23,095 bases of DNA from a virus. Shown here piece by piece: positions 1 to 7,958 of the stretch (the stretch's first letter is position 1; every line of letters starts with the position of its first letter). A program made the translations under genes and the position numbers. The stretch lies in the IMG/VR virus record IMGVR_UViG_3300010150_000186, positions 1-23,095 of that record; one strand, given 5' to 3'. Below the pieces are notes generated by a model. It saw only the letters and a list, made by a program, of their open reading frames with translations, did no database searches and was not told the origin of the DNA.

Positions 1-729
1 ACACAAGCAAATGGCGGAAACTCCACTTTCAGTTTCAATAGTCTTGTCGCCACAGGTGGTGGTCGAGGCGGCGCATTCTATCAGTACAACAGTGTTGATG
101 CTGGGGTAGCTGGTGGTTCCGGTGGCGGTGGTGCTTCTGGTTATCAAACTGGCAGTAGGGGTGGTGGATCGGGTAATCAAAACAGTTATTCTTCTCTTAC
201 TGGCATCACAGGTTACGGTAACAATGGTGCCACCGGACCTGCATGGAATGGAGGATACTTTGGCGGCGGTGGCGGTGGCGCTAATGGTTCTGGCAGTGCT
301 GGTAATACTGGTAGTCATATAGCAGGTAATGGTGGTGCTGGTAAACAATGGGTTGTGGATTCACAATATTATGCTGGCGGCGGTGGCGGTGGTGGTTTTA
401 TTGACAACGGTCAAGGTGGCACTATAACCGGAGGAACTGGTGGTATTGGTGGCGGCGGAAATGGTAGACAAAGACAAGATGGCGGGTCTGTAACACAGGA
501 AACAACTCCGGGAACTGATAATACTGGTGGCGGCGGTGGCGGCGGAAGTGATGGCGGCTCTGGCGTATTTAAAATCTGGATACCTGTTGCTAACTACACT
601 AGCTATGTTCTCGGCTCTGAACTAACCGAAAGTGTAACTCAGCAGGTCACATATAACAGCGTTGATGGCACATTAATCACGATCACTGCAAGCACTGGCA
701 CATCCACAAATACGATTACGTTTCAATGA
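1..729 (+). CDS. Glycine-rich tail fibre/adhesin protein, C-terminal part
   Basis: The reading frame is open from the first base of the window, so the 5' end is missing; 242 residues are visible. Most of it is low-complexity glycine with Ser, Asn and Thr, including runs of six or seven glycines near residues 95, 125 and 177. The last ~50 residues change to an ordinary beta-type sequence (GVFKIWIPVANYTSY onward). Glycine-rich blocks ending in a short beta segment are typical of phage tail fibre tips and adhesins, where they can form polyglycine-II bundles; T-even gp38 adhesins are the best-known case. The location just before another fibre gene and the packaging genes fits a distal fibre or receptor-binding role at the virion surface. 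The exact fibre position is not determinable here. A shorter overlapping frame (113-322) is a shadow of the GGT/GGC-rich DNA. Confidence 0.75.
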   Translation, partial: TQANGGNSTFSFNSLVATGGGRGGAFYQYNSVDAGVAGGSGGGGASGYQTGSRGGGSGNQNSYSSLTGITGYGNNGATGPAWNGGYFGGGGGGANGSGSAGNTGSHIAGNGGAGKQWVVDSQYYAGGGGGGGFIDNGQGGTITGGTGGIGGGGNGRQRQDGGSVTQETTPGTDNTGGGGGGGSDGGSGVFKIWIPVANYTSYVLGSELTESVTQQVTYNSVDGTLITITASTGTSTNTITFQ

Positions 730-748
730 TAAATATGTTACAAAGAAC

Positions 749-767
749 AGGTAAAGATAAATGAGTA
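749..767 (+). repeat. 19-bp direct repeat, copy 1 (SD plus start codon)
   Basis: AGGTAAAGATAAATGAGTA covers the Shine-Dalgarno site, the spacer and the first two codons (M-S) plus one base of the C1q-type fibre gene. It is perfectly repeated at 1397-1415. Confidence 0.9.
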
Positions 768-1390
768 CATTAGCCACTACAAATATAAAAAATCCAAGTT
801 CAGGCACAAACAACATTGTTCTGAATACGGATGGAACTGTTGCTGTTGATAATTTAAATATTGATGGTAATTTAAGTGTAGAGAATGGTGTAATAAAATT
901 ACCTGCTCTCGCAAGTGATCCATCAAGTCCTACCTCTGGAGATTTATACTATAACACAACTGACAATGCAATTAAGCATTATAATGGTACAATTTGGAGT
1001 GGTCCAGCTTCTGTTATATTTGAGGCTGGAAGATCAGCAGGTCATGTGAGTGCTACCAATGTCGTTTTATGGGACGACGTTTCAATAAACATTGGAAGTC
1101 ACTACGATGCAAGCACTGGTAGGTTTACGGCTCCAACTGATGGTATATACGAGTTTCATTGGGGCGGAATTAAAAATAACCAAGCCGGTGTAGTACGGTT
1201 ATATTTAAGAAAAAATGGTACTCAGATAAAGCAAAATAGGTTGTCAGACGGTGATATTTACAACGGGGCAGTTTGGAGTATGTATTTATCACTCAATGCG
1301 TCAGACTATGTAGACGTGCAAGTTACAGAAGGCACCTTATTCGGCACCTTTAGTATATATAACACTTTCGGTGGTAGACTCATAGGATAA
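761..1390 (+). CDS. Tail fibre-like protein with C1q-like C-terminal domain
   Basis: A 209-residue protein. The N-terminus (MSTLATTNIKNPSSGTNNIVL) is of the kind found in short fibre proteins of marine T4-like phages and is probably the virion attachment part. Residues ~45-82 hold the common fibre linker with 'SGDLYYNTTDNAIKHYNGTIW'. Residues ~84-209 resemble the C1q/TNF jelly-roll: an initial F-E-A strand, then FTAPTDGIYEF (122-132), a central strand with LYLRKNG, a DYVDVQV strand, and the closing F-G-G-R-L-I-G. C1q-like domains normally trimerise and bind surface ligands, so host receptor binding is the likely role. The start has AGGTAAAG about 6 nt upstream. The same 19-bp start region recurs just after the stop. 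Confidence 0.72.
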   Translation: MSTLATTNIKNPSSGTNNIVLNTDGTVAVDNLNIDGNLSVENGVIKLPALASDPSSPTSGDLYYNTTDNAIKHYNGTIWSGPASVIFEAGRSAGHVSATNVVLWDDVSINIGSHYDASTGRFTAPTDGIYEFHWGGIKNNQAGVVRLYLRKNGTQIKQNRLSDGDIYNGAVWSMYLSLNASDYVDVQVTEGTLFGTFSIYNTFGGRLIG

Positions 1391-1396
1391 TAAAAT

Positions 1397-1415
1397 AGGT
1401 AAAGATAAATGAGTA
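1397..1415 (+). repeat. 19-bp direct repeat, copy 2 (SD plus start codon)
   Basis: An exact second copy of AGGTAAAGATAAATGAGTA, placed seven bases after the stop of the C1q-type fibre gene. It opens the short remnant frame at 1409. Confidence 0.9.
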
Positions 1416-1435
1416 AAGCAAAAGATGTAGTATAA
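1409..1435 (+). pseudogene. Eight-codon remnant of a fibre gene start (MSKAKDVV)
   Basis: A good SD (AGGTAAAG) and ATG open a frame that reads MSKAKDVV and then stops at TAA. 'MSKA(K/R)D' is a familiar start of tail fibre-like proteins in marine T4-like phages (family knowledge, not checked here). The stop codon lies inside the late-promoter octamer TATAAATA. The simplest reading is that an additional fibre gene once followed the C1q-type gene and was deleted, leaving its translation start. It could also be expressed as a leader peptide, but nothing supports that. Confidence 0.5.
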
Positions 1436-1438
1436 ATA
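1431..1438 (+). promoter_or_regulatory. T4-type late promoter before gp16
   Basis: An exact TATAAATA octamer, the -10-like element recognised by the gp55 late sigma factor, lying in the gap 33 bases before the gp16 frame. Confidence 0.75.
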
Positions 1439-1470
1439 CTTAAAAATATAGGATTTTTTGTGGTTTTTAA

Positions 1471-1872
1471 ATGAAACAGGATAGTGATCAAATGACTGAA
1501 ATTGTAGAAAAGAATGATGTTACAGATGATTACAATTTTGCCAGAGACCAATACTATGAACTGGCATCAAAAGGGTCAGAAGCTTTAGACATGATGATGG
1601 AAGTTGCCCGTGAGATGGAACACCCACGGGCATTTGAGGTCTTATCAACAATGCTTAAAAATAATGCCGACATTGTTGATAAGATGATGGACCTTCAAAA
1701 GAAGAAAGTAGACCTTGCAAAACCACAGGAAAAAGAGCAAAAGGCTCTTACACAAAATAATGTATTTGTAGGTTCCACAGCAGAATTACAAAAAATGCTA
1801 CGTGGAGATGGAGAAAAGGTGATTGAAAATGATTATGACAGAATTGACAAAGGGGATATTCAAACTCCTTAA
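1471..1872 (+). CDS. 16: Terminase small subunit (gp16)
   Basis: A 133-residue, mostly helical, charged protein directly before the terminase large subunit. It contains the conserved small-terminase stretch E-x-P-R-A-F-E-V (EHPRAFEVLSTMLKN, ~50-64) followed by DIVDKMMDLQKKK. In T4-like phages gp16 forms a ring that recognises DNA ends or concatemers and regulates the gp17 packaging ATPase. It is somewhat shorter than T4 gp16 (164 residues). Start uncertain: the first ATG (1471) has only a distant AGGA, while an in-frame ATG at 1492 (MTEIVEKND) has AGGA ten bases upstream. It is expressed from the late promoter at 1431. Confidence 0.85.
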   Translation: MKQDSDQMTEIVEKNDVTDDYNFARDQYYELASKGSEALDMMMEVAREMEHPRAFEVLSTMLKNNADIVDKMMDLQKKKVDLAKPQEKEQKALTQNNVFVGSTAELQKMLRGDGEKVIENDYDRIDKGDIQTP

Positions 1873-2074
1873 AAGACTCATTGGCGAGTCTAGTATTGCA
1901 TTAGCAATCATTTATACTATTGGGCATATCTTTATTGCCACAATCTGCAACTGGTTAATTACAGGTGCAGCTATGGAGTTAGCGGCTATTGATGCAATTG
2001 TAGAACCCATCATTAATGGGATTTGGTTCTATCTACTCCATAAACTAGCAAAAAGATTTATAAAAAATGAATGA
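1829..2074 (+). CDS. Small membrane protein, DUF2061-like
   Basis: About 81 residues, overlapping the ends of both terminase genes. Two hydrophobic segments are visible: IALAIIYTIGHIFIATICNW and a second around AAIDAIVEPIINGIWFYLL, followed by a basic tail (HKLAKRFIKNE). The pattern of a first helix, 'ITGA', a second helix with an acidic residue, Y/F and a terminal H-x-x-x-x-R resembles the DUF2061 family of two-helix inner-membrane proteins, which I recall from this position in marine T4-like phages. Function unknown. The ATG at 1829 is preferred because AAGGTGA lies about 7 bases upstream; an in-frame TTG at 1823 and ATG at 1835 are alternatives. Confidence 0.7.
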   Translation: MIMTELTKGIFKLLKRLIGESSIALAIIYTIGHIFIATICNWLITGAAMELAAIDAIVEPIINGIWFYLLHKLAKRFIKNE

Positions 2075-3653
2075 AAAACAAACGTATCTTGGTAATTCCC
2101 AAGTAAAAAGAGATGGTGTTCAGCATGAATGGACAGAGGAACTTAAAGCAGAATACAGAAGGTGTATGCTTGATCCAGTATACTTTGCAGAAACATATGG
2201 CAAGGTAATTCATCTTGATAAAGGATTAGTACCATTTAAACTATACCCTTATCAAAAAGAAATGTTTAAGCATTTTAAGGATAATAGATTTTCTGTAGTA
2301 TTGGCATGTAGACAGTCTGGTAAGTCTATCTCTTCCTGTATGTACATTCTCTGGTTTGCACTATTTCATCCTACTAAAACTGTTGCAGTACTAGCAAACA
2401 AAGGTGCAACTGCTAGAGAAATGCTTTCTCGTATTACTCTCGCACTAGAAAATGTTCCGTTCTTCTTGCAACCGGGAACCAGAGCATTAAACAAAGGTTC
2501 TATTGAATTCTCTAATAATTCTAGAATCATTGCAGCTGCAACATCTGGTTCATCTATCCGTGGTCTTTCCATTAACCTTTTGTTTCTGGATGAGTTTGCA
2601 TTTGTAGAAGATGCTGCTACATTCTATACTTCCACCTATCCTGTTGTAACTGCTGGTGAAGAAACAAAAGTAATTATTACCTCTACAGCAAATGGTGTAG
2701 GCAATCAATTCCATAAAATTTATGAAAGTGCTGTTCAAGGCACAAGTGATTATAAACCATTTCGTGTAGATTGGTGGGATGTTCCGGGTCGTGATGAAAA
2801 GTGGAAAAAGCTAACTATATCAAATACTTCAGAACTACAGTTCCAGCAAGAATATGGTAATACGTTCTTTGGTACAGGTAACACTTTGATTAGTGGTGAT
2901 GCACTATTAAATATGCGATCATCATTACCTATAGAACAACATGAAAATATTAAAGTTTATGAACACCCTATCCCTAAACACGATTATGTTCTTGCAGTAG
3001 ATGTATCAAAGGGAAGAAACTTAGACTATTCAACTTTTAACATTATTGATATTTCTACTAGACCATTTAAACAAGTCTGTACTTATAGAAGTAATAAGAT
3101 TTCTCCTATCCTATTTCCAAATATTATTCATAAATGGGCATTAAAATATAATGAGGCTTATGTACTGGTAGAATCAAATGATGCAGGTTCTGTAGTAGCT
3201 AATGGTCTTTACTATGATATTGAGTATGAGAATGTGCATGTAGAGTCTATGATTAAAGCAAACTCTATTGGCATTACTATGAATAGAAAAGTAAAACGTA
3301 TTGGTTGTTCTAACTTTAAAGACTTGATTGAAGAAAAAAGATTAATTTTACATGATATGGATACTATTGCAGAATGTTCTACTTTTGAATCAAAAGGTGA
3401 CTCTTATGAAGCAACAGATGGCAACCATGATGACTTAGTAATGAATTTAGTATTATTTTCGTTTTATGTTGGTACAGATTTCTTCACAGAATTAACAGAT
3501 GTAAAGATTAAAGAAATGTTATACCAACAAAGAATTAGAGAGATTGAAGATGAAATTGTGCCTGTGGGAATTTTTGATGATGCAACTGAAGAAGAAAAAG
3601 GTGAATCCATTGATGGTGACGTTTGGTTTACTCAAAGAACAGAAATGTTCTAA
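2067..3653 (+). CDS. 17: Terminase large subunit (gp17), packaging ATPase/nuclease
   Basis: 528 residues. The N-terminal ATPase has the gp17-type Walker A CRQSGKS (81-87), Walker B LLFLDEF (171-177) with the catalytic Glu, and the coupling motif ITSTANG (204-210). The C-terminal RNase H-fold nuclease has acidic residues at AVDVSKG (Asp312), LVESNDAG (369-372) and NHDDLVM (455-456). It docks on the portal and pumps DNA into the prohead, then cuts the concatemer at headful. T4 gp17 is 610 residues, so this is a compact version with all catalytic motifs. The start overlaps the previous gene by eight bases, indicating coupling. Confidence 0.97.
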   Translation: MNEKQTYLGNSQVKRDGVQHEWTEELKAEYRRCMLDPVYFAETYGKVIHLDKGLVPFKLYPYQKEMFKHFKDNRFSVVLACRQSGKSISSCMYILWFALFHPTKTVAVLANKGATAREMLSRITLALENVPFFLQPGTRALNKGSIEFSNNSRIIAAATSGSSIRGLSINLLFLDEFAFVEDAATFYTSTYPVVTAGEETKVIITSTANGVGNQFHKIYESAVQGTSDYKPFRVDWWDVPGRDEKWKKLTISNTSELQFQQEYGNTFFGTGNTLISGDALLNMRSSLPIEQHENIKVYEHPIPKHDYVLAVDVSKGRNLDYSTFNIIDISTRPFKQVCTYRSNKISPILFPNIIHKWALKYNEAYVLVESNDAGSVVANGLYYDIEYENVHVESMIKANSIGITMNRKVKRIGCSNFKDLIEEKRLILHDMDTIAECSTFESKGDSYEATDGNHDDLVMNLVLFSFYVGTDFFTELTDVKIKEMLYQQRIREIEDEIVPVGIFDDATEEEKGESIDGDVWFTQRTEMF

Positions 3654-3664
3654 AATCAGATATT

Positions 3665-3672
3665 TATAAATA
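3665..3672 (+). promoter_or_regulatory. T4-type late promoter before gp18
   Basis: An exact TATAAATA in the 91-base gap between gp17 and gp18, 73 bases before the gp18 start codon. It should drive gp18-gp19 in late infection. Confidence 0.8.
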
Positions 3673-3744
3673 TTATTGTTGTTTTGACTATTCTTATCAT
3701 GGGTAACTTATTATTAATTCAAACGAAAAAAAGGAAGACCGAAA

Positions 3745-5556
3745 ATGGCTTTTTTCACGCCTTCACTGTCTCCAGCTGTAGTAACCCGTGAGATTGATCT
3801 CACTGGAATTGTCCCTAACGTAGCCACATCGACGGGTGTGATCGTAGGTAACTTTCGCTGGGGTCCGGTTGAACAACCGACTGAAGTAGATAACGAAGCA
3901 AGACTTGTTTCTTTGTTTGCCTCTCCTGACACAAATAACACAGTAGATTTTAACTCTGCTGCATATTTTACCAAATACTCCCAAGAACTTTTAGTTGTTC
4001 GGGAAGTAACAGATGCTGCTAAAAACGCATTCTATGACGACTCTGGGGCATGGACTGATGCTGGTTCCAGAACAGCACGTCTTATTAAGAATGGTGCAGA
4101 TTGGGATAACACAATCTCGGCGGCAGATAGTGATACTCACTCATTCATTGGCAAGTACCCCGGTGCACTTGGCAACAGTATTCAGGTTCAAGTCTGTCCA
4201 TACAGTGCAACGGACTCTGCCTTCACTGGTTGGTCTGGTAACCTGAATTTAGAATTTGATGCTGCTCCTGATATGTCTCAGTTTGCAGCAAGTCAAATTG
4301 GTGCAGACTCTATTGGTGTTAGCAAGGTACATGATGAAGTTCATGTTGCTATCATTGATAAAGAAGGATTGTTTAGTGGTCAAGTAGGTGGTGTTCTTGA
4401 AACATTCCCATTCCTTTCCCTTGCATCTAATGCAAAGAATGCAGACGGTTCTACAAACTACATTGCAGACGTACTGAACACTCAGTCCAAGTATGTTTGG
4501 CTTGCTAATGCAGCTAACCTTGACTCTGCATTTAATGCAGCAGGTGCTGGTACTGATCTTGTAGATTCTGCTGATGACTATTCCCTGACTGGTTCTGCAC
4601 AGACAGTACAAACCTATAACCTTTCTGGTGGTAAAAACTCTGGCTCTCTTGGTACTTCTGAGATTGCAACAGGTTTTGACACAATCAAAGATGTTGATGC
4701 ATATCAGGTAGATTTCCTGATTGCTCCACACAACGCTGGTTCTGATGCACAGGCAGTTACTGATCATGTTACAGTTATTAACAACATGACAAGTATTGCT
4801 GCTGTAACTCGTAAGGACTGTGTAGTTGTAGCATCCCCACCAAAAGGTGTGTTGACAAGTGTTGACCCTGTAGGCGATACTGTAACATTTGCTAACAGGC
4901 TTACAAATAGTTCCTACTGTTTCTTGGATAACAACTATCTGAAAGTCTTTGACAAGTATAATGACCAGTACATTACCATCCCGGCAGCTTCCTCTACCGC
5001 TGGTCTGATGGCTCAAACAGACTTTACCACAGCACCTTGGTTCTCCCCTGCGGGTACAAGAAGAGGTATCTACTTTGGCGTAACAGATATCTTACACTCA
5101 CCTGATAAGGGTGAAAGAGATACCCTGTACAGAGCCAATGTAAACCCAATTACTAACCTTCCCGGCACAGGCATTACCTTGTTTGGTGACAAGACCATGC
5201 TGCGCAGACCTTCTGCATTTGACAGAATTAACGTGCGCAGACTGTTCCTGACACTGGAAAGAGCAATTTCCAGTGCTGCTAGACAGGTTCTCTTTGAGTT
5301 TAACGACGAATTCACCAGAGCAGAATTCGTAAATATCGTTGAACCTTTCCTGAGAGAAGTAAAGGGTCGTCGTGGTATCACTGATTTCAGAGTAGTTTGT
5401 GACGAAACAAACAACACACCTGAGATTATTGATCGCAATGAATTCATTGCTACTATCTTCATTAAGCCTGCTCGCTCGATCAACTTTGTTACTCTTAACT
5501 TTGTTGCTACTCGTACCGGCGTAGACTTTGAAGAAGTAGTTGGTCTGTCATTCTAA
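3745..5556 (+). CDS. 18: Contractile tail sheath protein (gp18)
   Basis: 603 residues (T4 gp18: 659). The N-terminus carries the typical sheath start SPAVVTREIDLTG and 'GVIVGNFRWGPVEQP', which pack into the sheath-to-sheath and sheath-to-tube contacts. The C-terminal third (from ~480: FDRINVRRLFLTLERAI, FEFNDEFTRAEFVNIVEPFL, then NEFIATIFIKPARSINFVTL) is the conserved sheath domain. The middle region (~130-330) is the variable protruding part exposed on the tail surface. Sheath subunits stack around the gp19 tube and contract to drive it through the host envelope. SD AAGGAAG precedes the ATG. It is codirectional with gp19, 25 bases downstream. Confidence 0.97.
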   Translation: MAFFTPSLSPAVVTREIDLTGIVPNVATSTGVIVGNFRWGPVEQPTEVDNEARLVSLFASPDTNNTVDFNSAAYFTKYSQELLVVREVTDAAKNAFYDDSGAWTDAGSRTARLIKNGADWDNTISAADSDTHSFIGKYPGALGNSIQVQVCPYSATDSAFTGWSGNLNLEFDAAPDMSQFAASQIGADSIGVSKVHDEVHVAIIDKEGLFSGQVGGVLETFPFLSLASNAKNADGSTNYIADVLNTQSKYVWLANAANLDSAFNAAGAGTDLVDSADDYSLTGSAQTVQTYNLSGGKNSGSLGTSEIATGFDTIKDVDAYQVDFLIAPHNAGSDAQAVTDHVTVINNMTSIAAVTRKDCVVVASPPKGVLTSVDPVGDTVTFANRLTNSSYCFLDNNYLKVFDKYNDQYITIPAASSTAGLMAQTDFTTAPWFSPAGTRRGIYFGVTDILHSPDKGERDTLYRANVNPITNLPGTGITLFGDKTMLRRPSAFDRINVRRLFLTLERAISSAARQVLFEFNDEFTRAEFVNIVEPFLREVKGRRGITDFRVVCDETNNTPEIIDRNEFIATIFIKPARSINFVTLNFVATRTGVDFEEVVGLSF

Positions 5557-5581
5557 ACCGCTTAACTAAGGAGATATAAAG

Positions 5582-6109
5582 ATGGCTATTCTTGGAGTTG
5601 ATGACTTCAAAGCAAAACTGAAAGGTGGCGGTGCTAGACCTAATTTATTCAAGGCAACGATCAACTTTCCCGGTTATGCAAACGGTAATGTAGAACTTAC
5701 CTCTTTCATGTGTAGAGCAGCACAACTTCCTGCTTCAGTAATGTCTGAAATCATTGTACCATTCCGTGGTCGTGAGTTGAAGATTGCTGGTGACAGAACG
5801 TTTGAAATCTGGTCGCCTACAATTATCAACGATACAGACTTTGCTGTAAGAGATGCAATGGAACGTTGGATGAATGGGATCAATGCCCATTCTGACAATA
5901 GTGGTCTTACAAACCCTGTAGACTACCAAGCTGATCTTATTGTAGAGCAACTTGATAGAGATGGTTCTACTATCAAGACCTACAACTTTAGAGGTTGTTT
6001 CCCAACAAACGTTTCTCCAATTGATCTGTCCTATGATCCGGCAGCAGCAATTGAAGAATTTACTGTAGACTTCCAAGTCCAGTATTGGGAATCTAATACA
6101 ACATCCTAA
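5582..6109 (+). CDS. 19: Tail tube protein (gp19)
   Basis: 175 residues, near the 163 of T4 gp19. It contains the gp19-family start F-K-A-K-L-K-G-G-G-A-R-P-N-L-F, the SFMCRAAQLPASVMSEI and VPFRGRELKIAGDRTFEIW strands, the helix DAMERWMNGIN, and the closing strand IEEFTVDFQVQYWES. It forms the inner hexameric tube through which DNA passes. It has a very strong SD (AAGGAG) eight bases before ATG, suggesting high translation. A hairpin terminator follows. A related tube-like gene occurs at 11454. Confidence 0.96.
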   Translation: MAILGVDDFKAKLKGGGARPNLFKATINFPGYANGNVELTSFMCRAAQLPASVMSEIIVPFRGRELKIAGDRTFEIWSPTIINDTDFAVRDAMERWMNGINAHSDNSGLTNPVDYQADLIVEQLDRDGSTIKTYNFRGCFPTNVSPIDLSYDPAAAIEEFTVDFQVQYWESNTTS

Positions 6110-6126
6110 CAGGATGACTAAATAGG

Positions 6127-6156
6127 GGGGAGAATACACTCTCCCCTATACTATTT
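6127..6156 (+). terminator. Hairpin terminator between gp19 and gp20
   Basis: GGGGAGA (6127-6133) pairs perfectly with TCTCCCC (6140-6146) around a six-base loop, followed by a T-rich stretch (TATACTATTTT). It would reduce read-through from the abundant gp18-gp19 message into gp20. Confidence 0.7.
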
Positions 6157-6169
6157 TCGGAGAAAAGTT

Positions 6170-7708
6170 TTGGCTGAAAGTGATACTAGTTTAAAGTTGT
6201 TTGGTTTTGAAATCAAACGGCAGAAGCAGAAAGAAAAAGAATCATTACCATCTGTGGTTCCACCTATGGACCAAGATGGTTCTGGCTATGTTACTGCATC
6301 TGGAACACACTATGGTTCCTTTGTAGACCTTAGTGGTGAGCAAGCCAAAGATGATAAAGATTTAGTTAGAAAGTATCGCACAGTTGCAATGCATCCTGAA
6401 GTAGATGCTGCTGTTGAAGATATTGTTAATGAAGTTATTTCTGGTGAAGATGAAGTTATTGAATTGAATATGGATGAAGTTGAGACTTCCGATTCAATCA
6501 AAAAACAAATCAAAGAAGAATTTGAGAATATTGCGGGTATGCTTGACTTCAAGAACTATGCTCATGATATTTTCCGTAGGTACTATGTTGATGGTAGAAT
6601 GTATCACCATCTGGTTATTGATCCTGCAAGACCACAAGAGGGTATTCAGGAAATCAGACCTATTGATGCACTGAAAATCCGTAAAGTAAAAGAGATTAAG
6701 AAAGAGAAAGACCCTAAGACTGGTGTTGAACTTGTTAAGACAGTCAATGAGTATTTCTTATATTCTGAAAACAATCAAACAACATACTCTTCTACTATGA
6801 AGGGTGGAACTACTGTTAAGATTTTTCCTGATGCTATTAGTTATGTAACAAGTGGACTATTAGATCATTCTCGTAAAAAAGTAGTTTCATATTTACATAA
6901 AGCACTCAAGCCTATTAACCAATTGCGTATGATGGAAGATGCACTGGTTATTTACAGACTTGCCCGTGCACCTGAAAGACGTATCTTTTATGTTGACGTA
7001 GGTAACTTACCTAGAAACAAGGCAGAACAATACCTTAAAGATATCATGACCAGATACAGAAATAAACTGGTATATGATGCTAACACAGGTGATATTAAAA
7101 ATGAGTCCAAGCATATGTCTATGCTGGAAGACTTCTGGTTGCCAAGACGTGAAGGTAACAGAGGAACAGAAATCTCTACACTTCCGGGTGGTGATAACTT
7201 AGGTCAGATTGAAGATATTATATACTTCCAAAAGAAACTTTACAAGTCCCTTAATGTACCAGTTGGTAGACTAGACCCTGAACAGAATGCAAGTGGCATT
7301 CTTGGTAGGACTACAGAAATTACCAGAGATGAATTTAAATTTCAAAAATTTGTAGAAAGATTGCGTCGTAAATTTAGTGAATTGTTCTACAATATTTTAA
7401 AGAAACAATTGATTTTAAAAGGTATTATTACAGAAGAGGATTGGGAAGAGTGGAAGTATAATATTACTGTAGAATATATTAGTGATAACTACTTTACAGA
7501 ACTCAAAGATTCAGAAATTCTCCGAGAAAGAATTAATATGCTCAGAGAGTTAGAACCATATGTTGGAGTATTCTATTCTAAAGAGTGGACTCAGAAGAAT
7601 GTTTTGATGTTATCGGATGATGACATTAAGCAAATGAAGAAAGAGATTGAAGATGAAGTAAAATCTGGCGAAGTCCCTGATCCAGACAAAGAAGAACCAG
7701 AAAACTAA
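6170..7708 (+). CDS. 20: Portal vertex protein (gp20)
   Basis: 512 residues (T4 gp20: 524). Recognisable portal features are the N-terminal 'LVRKYRTVAMHPEVDAAVEDIVNE' helix, the 'YYVDGRMYHHLVID' wing segment, 'FYVDVGNLPRNKAEQYLKD', 'STLPGGDNLGQIEDI' and 'LNVPVGRLDPEQ', and an acidic C-terminal crown. The dodecameric portal starts prohead assembly, is the docking site for the terminase and later connects to the tail. The start is TTG at 6170, supported by GGAGAAAAG just upstream. A rarer start codon after a terminator would keep portal output well below tube and capsid, which matches its 12 copies per virion (inference). Confidence 0.96.
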   Translation: MAESDTSLKLFGFEIKRQKQKEKESLPSVVPPMDQDGSGYVTASGTHYGSFVDLSGEQAKDDKDLVRKYRTVAMHPEVDAAVEDIVNEVISGEDEVIELNMDEVETSDSIKKQIKEEFENIAGMLDFKNYAHDIFRRYYVDGRMYHHLVIDPARPQEGIQEIRPIDALKIRKVKEIKKEKDPKTGVELVKTVNEYFLYSENNQTTYSSTMKGGTTVKIFPDAISYVTSGLLDHSRKKVVSYLHKALKPINQLRMMEDALVIYRLARAPERRIFYVDVGNLPRNKAEQYLKDIMTRYRNKLVYDANTGDIKNESKHMSMLEDFWLPRREGNRGTEISTLPGGDNLGQIEDIIYFQKKLYKSLNVPVGRLDPEQNASGILGRTTEITRDEFKFQKFVERLRRKFSELFYNILKKQLILKGIITEEDWEEWKYNITVEYISDNYFTELKDSEILRERINMLRELEPYVGVFYSKEWTQKNVLMLSDDDIKQMKKEIEDEVKSGEVPDPDKEEPEN

Positions 7709-7713
7709 ATTAT

Positions 7714-7721
7714 TATAAATA
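7714..7721 (+). promoter_or_regulatory. T4-type late promoter before gp67
   Basis: An exact TATAAATA in the 43-base gap after gp20, 30 bases before the gp67 start. It is positioned to drive the head-assembly genes gp67 to gp23. Confidence 0.8.
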
Positions 7722-7751
7722 TTACTACGAAATTTATTTTGAGGCAAACAA

Positions 7752-7958
7752 ATGACTGAAATTGTTGATTTTTTGAATAATGTTAATACTAAGAACTTTG
7801 TTGAAGCAGAAAAGCAATTCTCTGAGTTGCTTAATGATAAACTTGCGACTCGTCTAGATGATGAGAAGATCAAGGTTGCTTCCAAGGTTTTTAATAATGT
7901 TTCTGATGATGTAGAACCAGAAACTGAATCAGAAGAAGTGGCAGATGAAGACGTTTAA
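7752..7958 (+). CDS. 67: Prohead core protein (gp67)
   Basis: 68 residues (T4 gp67: 80). It has a short helical N-terminus with F-V-E-A-E-K-Q-F-S-E-L-L-N-D-K-L and a strongly acidic tail (ETESEEVADEDV). Small acidic core proteins at this position, between portal and protease, are the gp67 family. They help form the internal scaffold of the prohead and are cut by gp21 on maturation. SD GAGG lies upstream. The gene overlaps the next frame by 14 bases. Confidence 0.8.
   Translation: MTEIVDFLNNVNTKNFVEAEKQFSELLNDKLATRLDDEKIKVASKVFNNVSDDVEPETESEEVADEDV

Noticed and set aside
113-322. Second plus-strand frame in the glycine-rich region
   Set aside because: Val/Leu-rich reading of GGT/GTT-type repeats; the frame open from base 1 to 729 is the real one.
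4249-5016. 255-residue minus-strand frame opposite gp18
   Set aside because: Shadow frame: unusually Cys-rich and patternless, lying entirely within the sheath gene.
6117-6124. ACTAAATA before gp20 as a late promoter
   Set aside because: Two mismatches to TATAAATA, and it sits right before a terminator hairpin, so it would be stopped at once.
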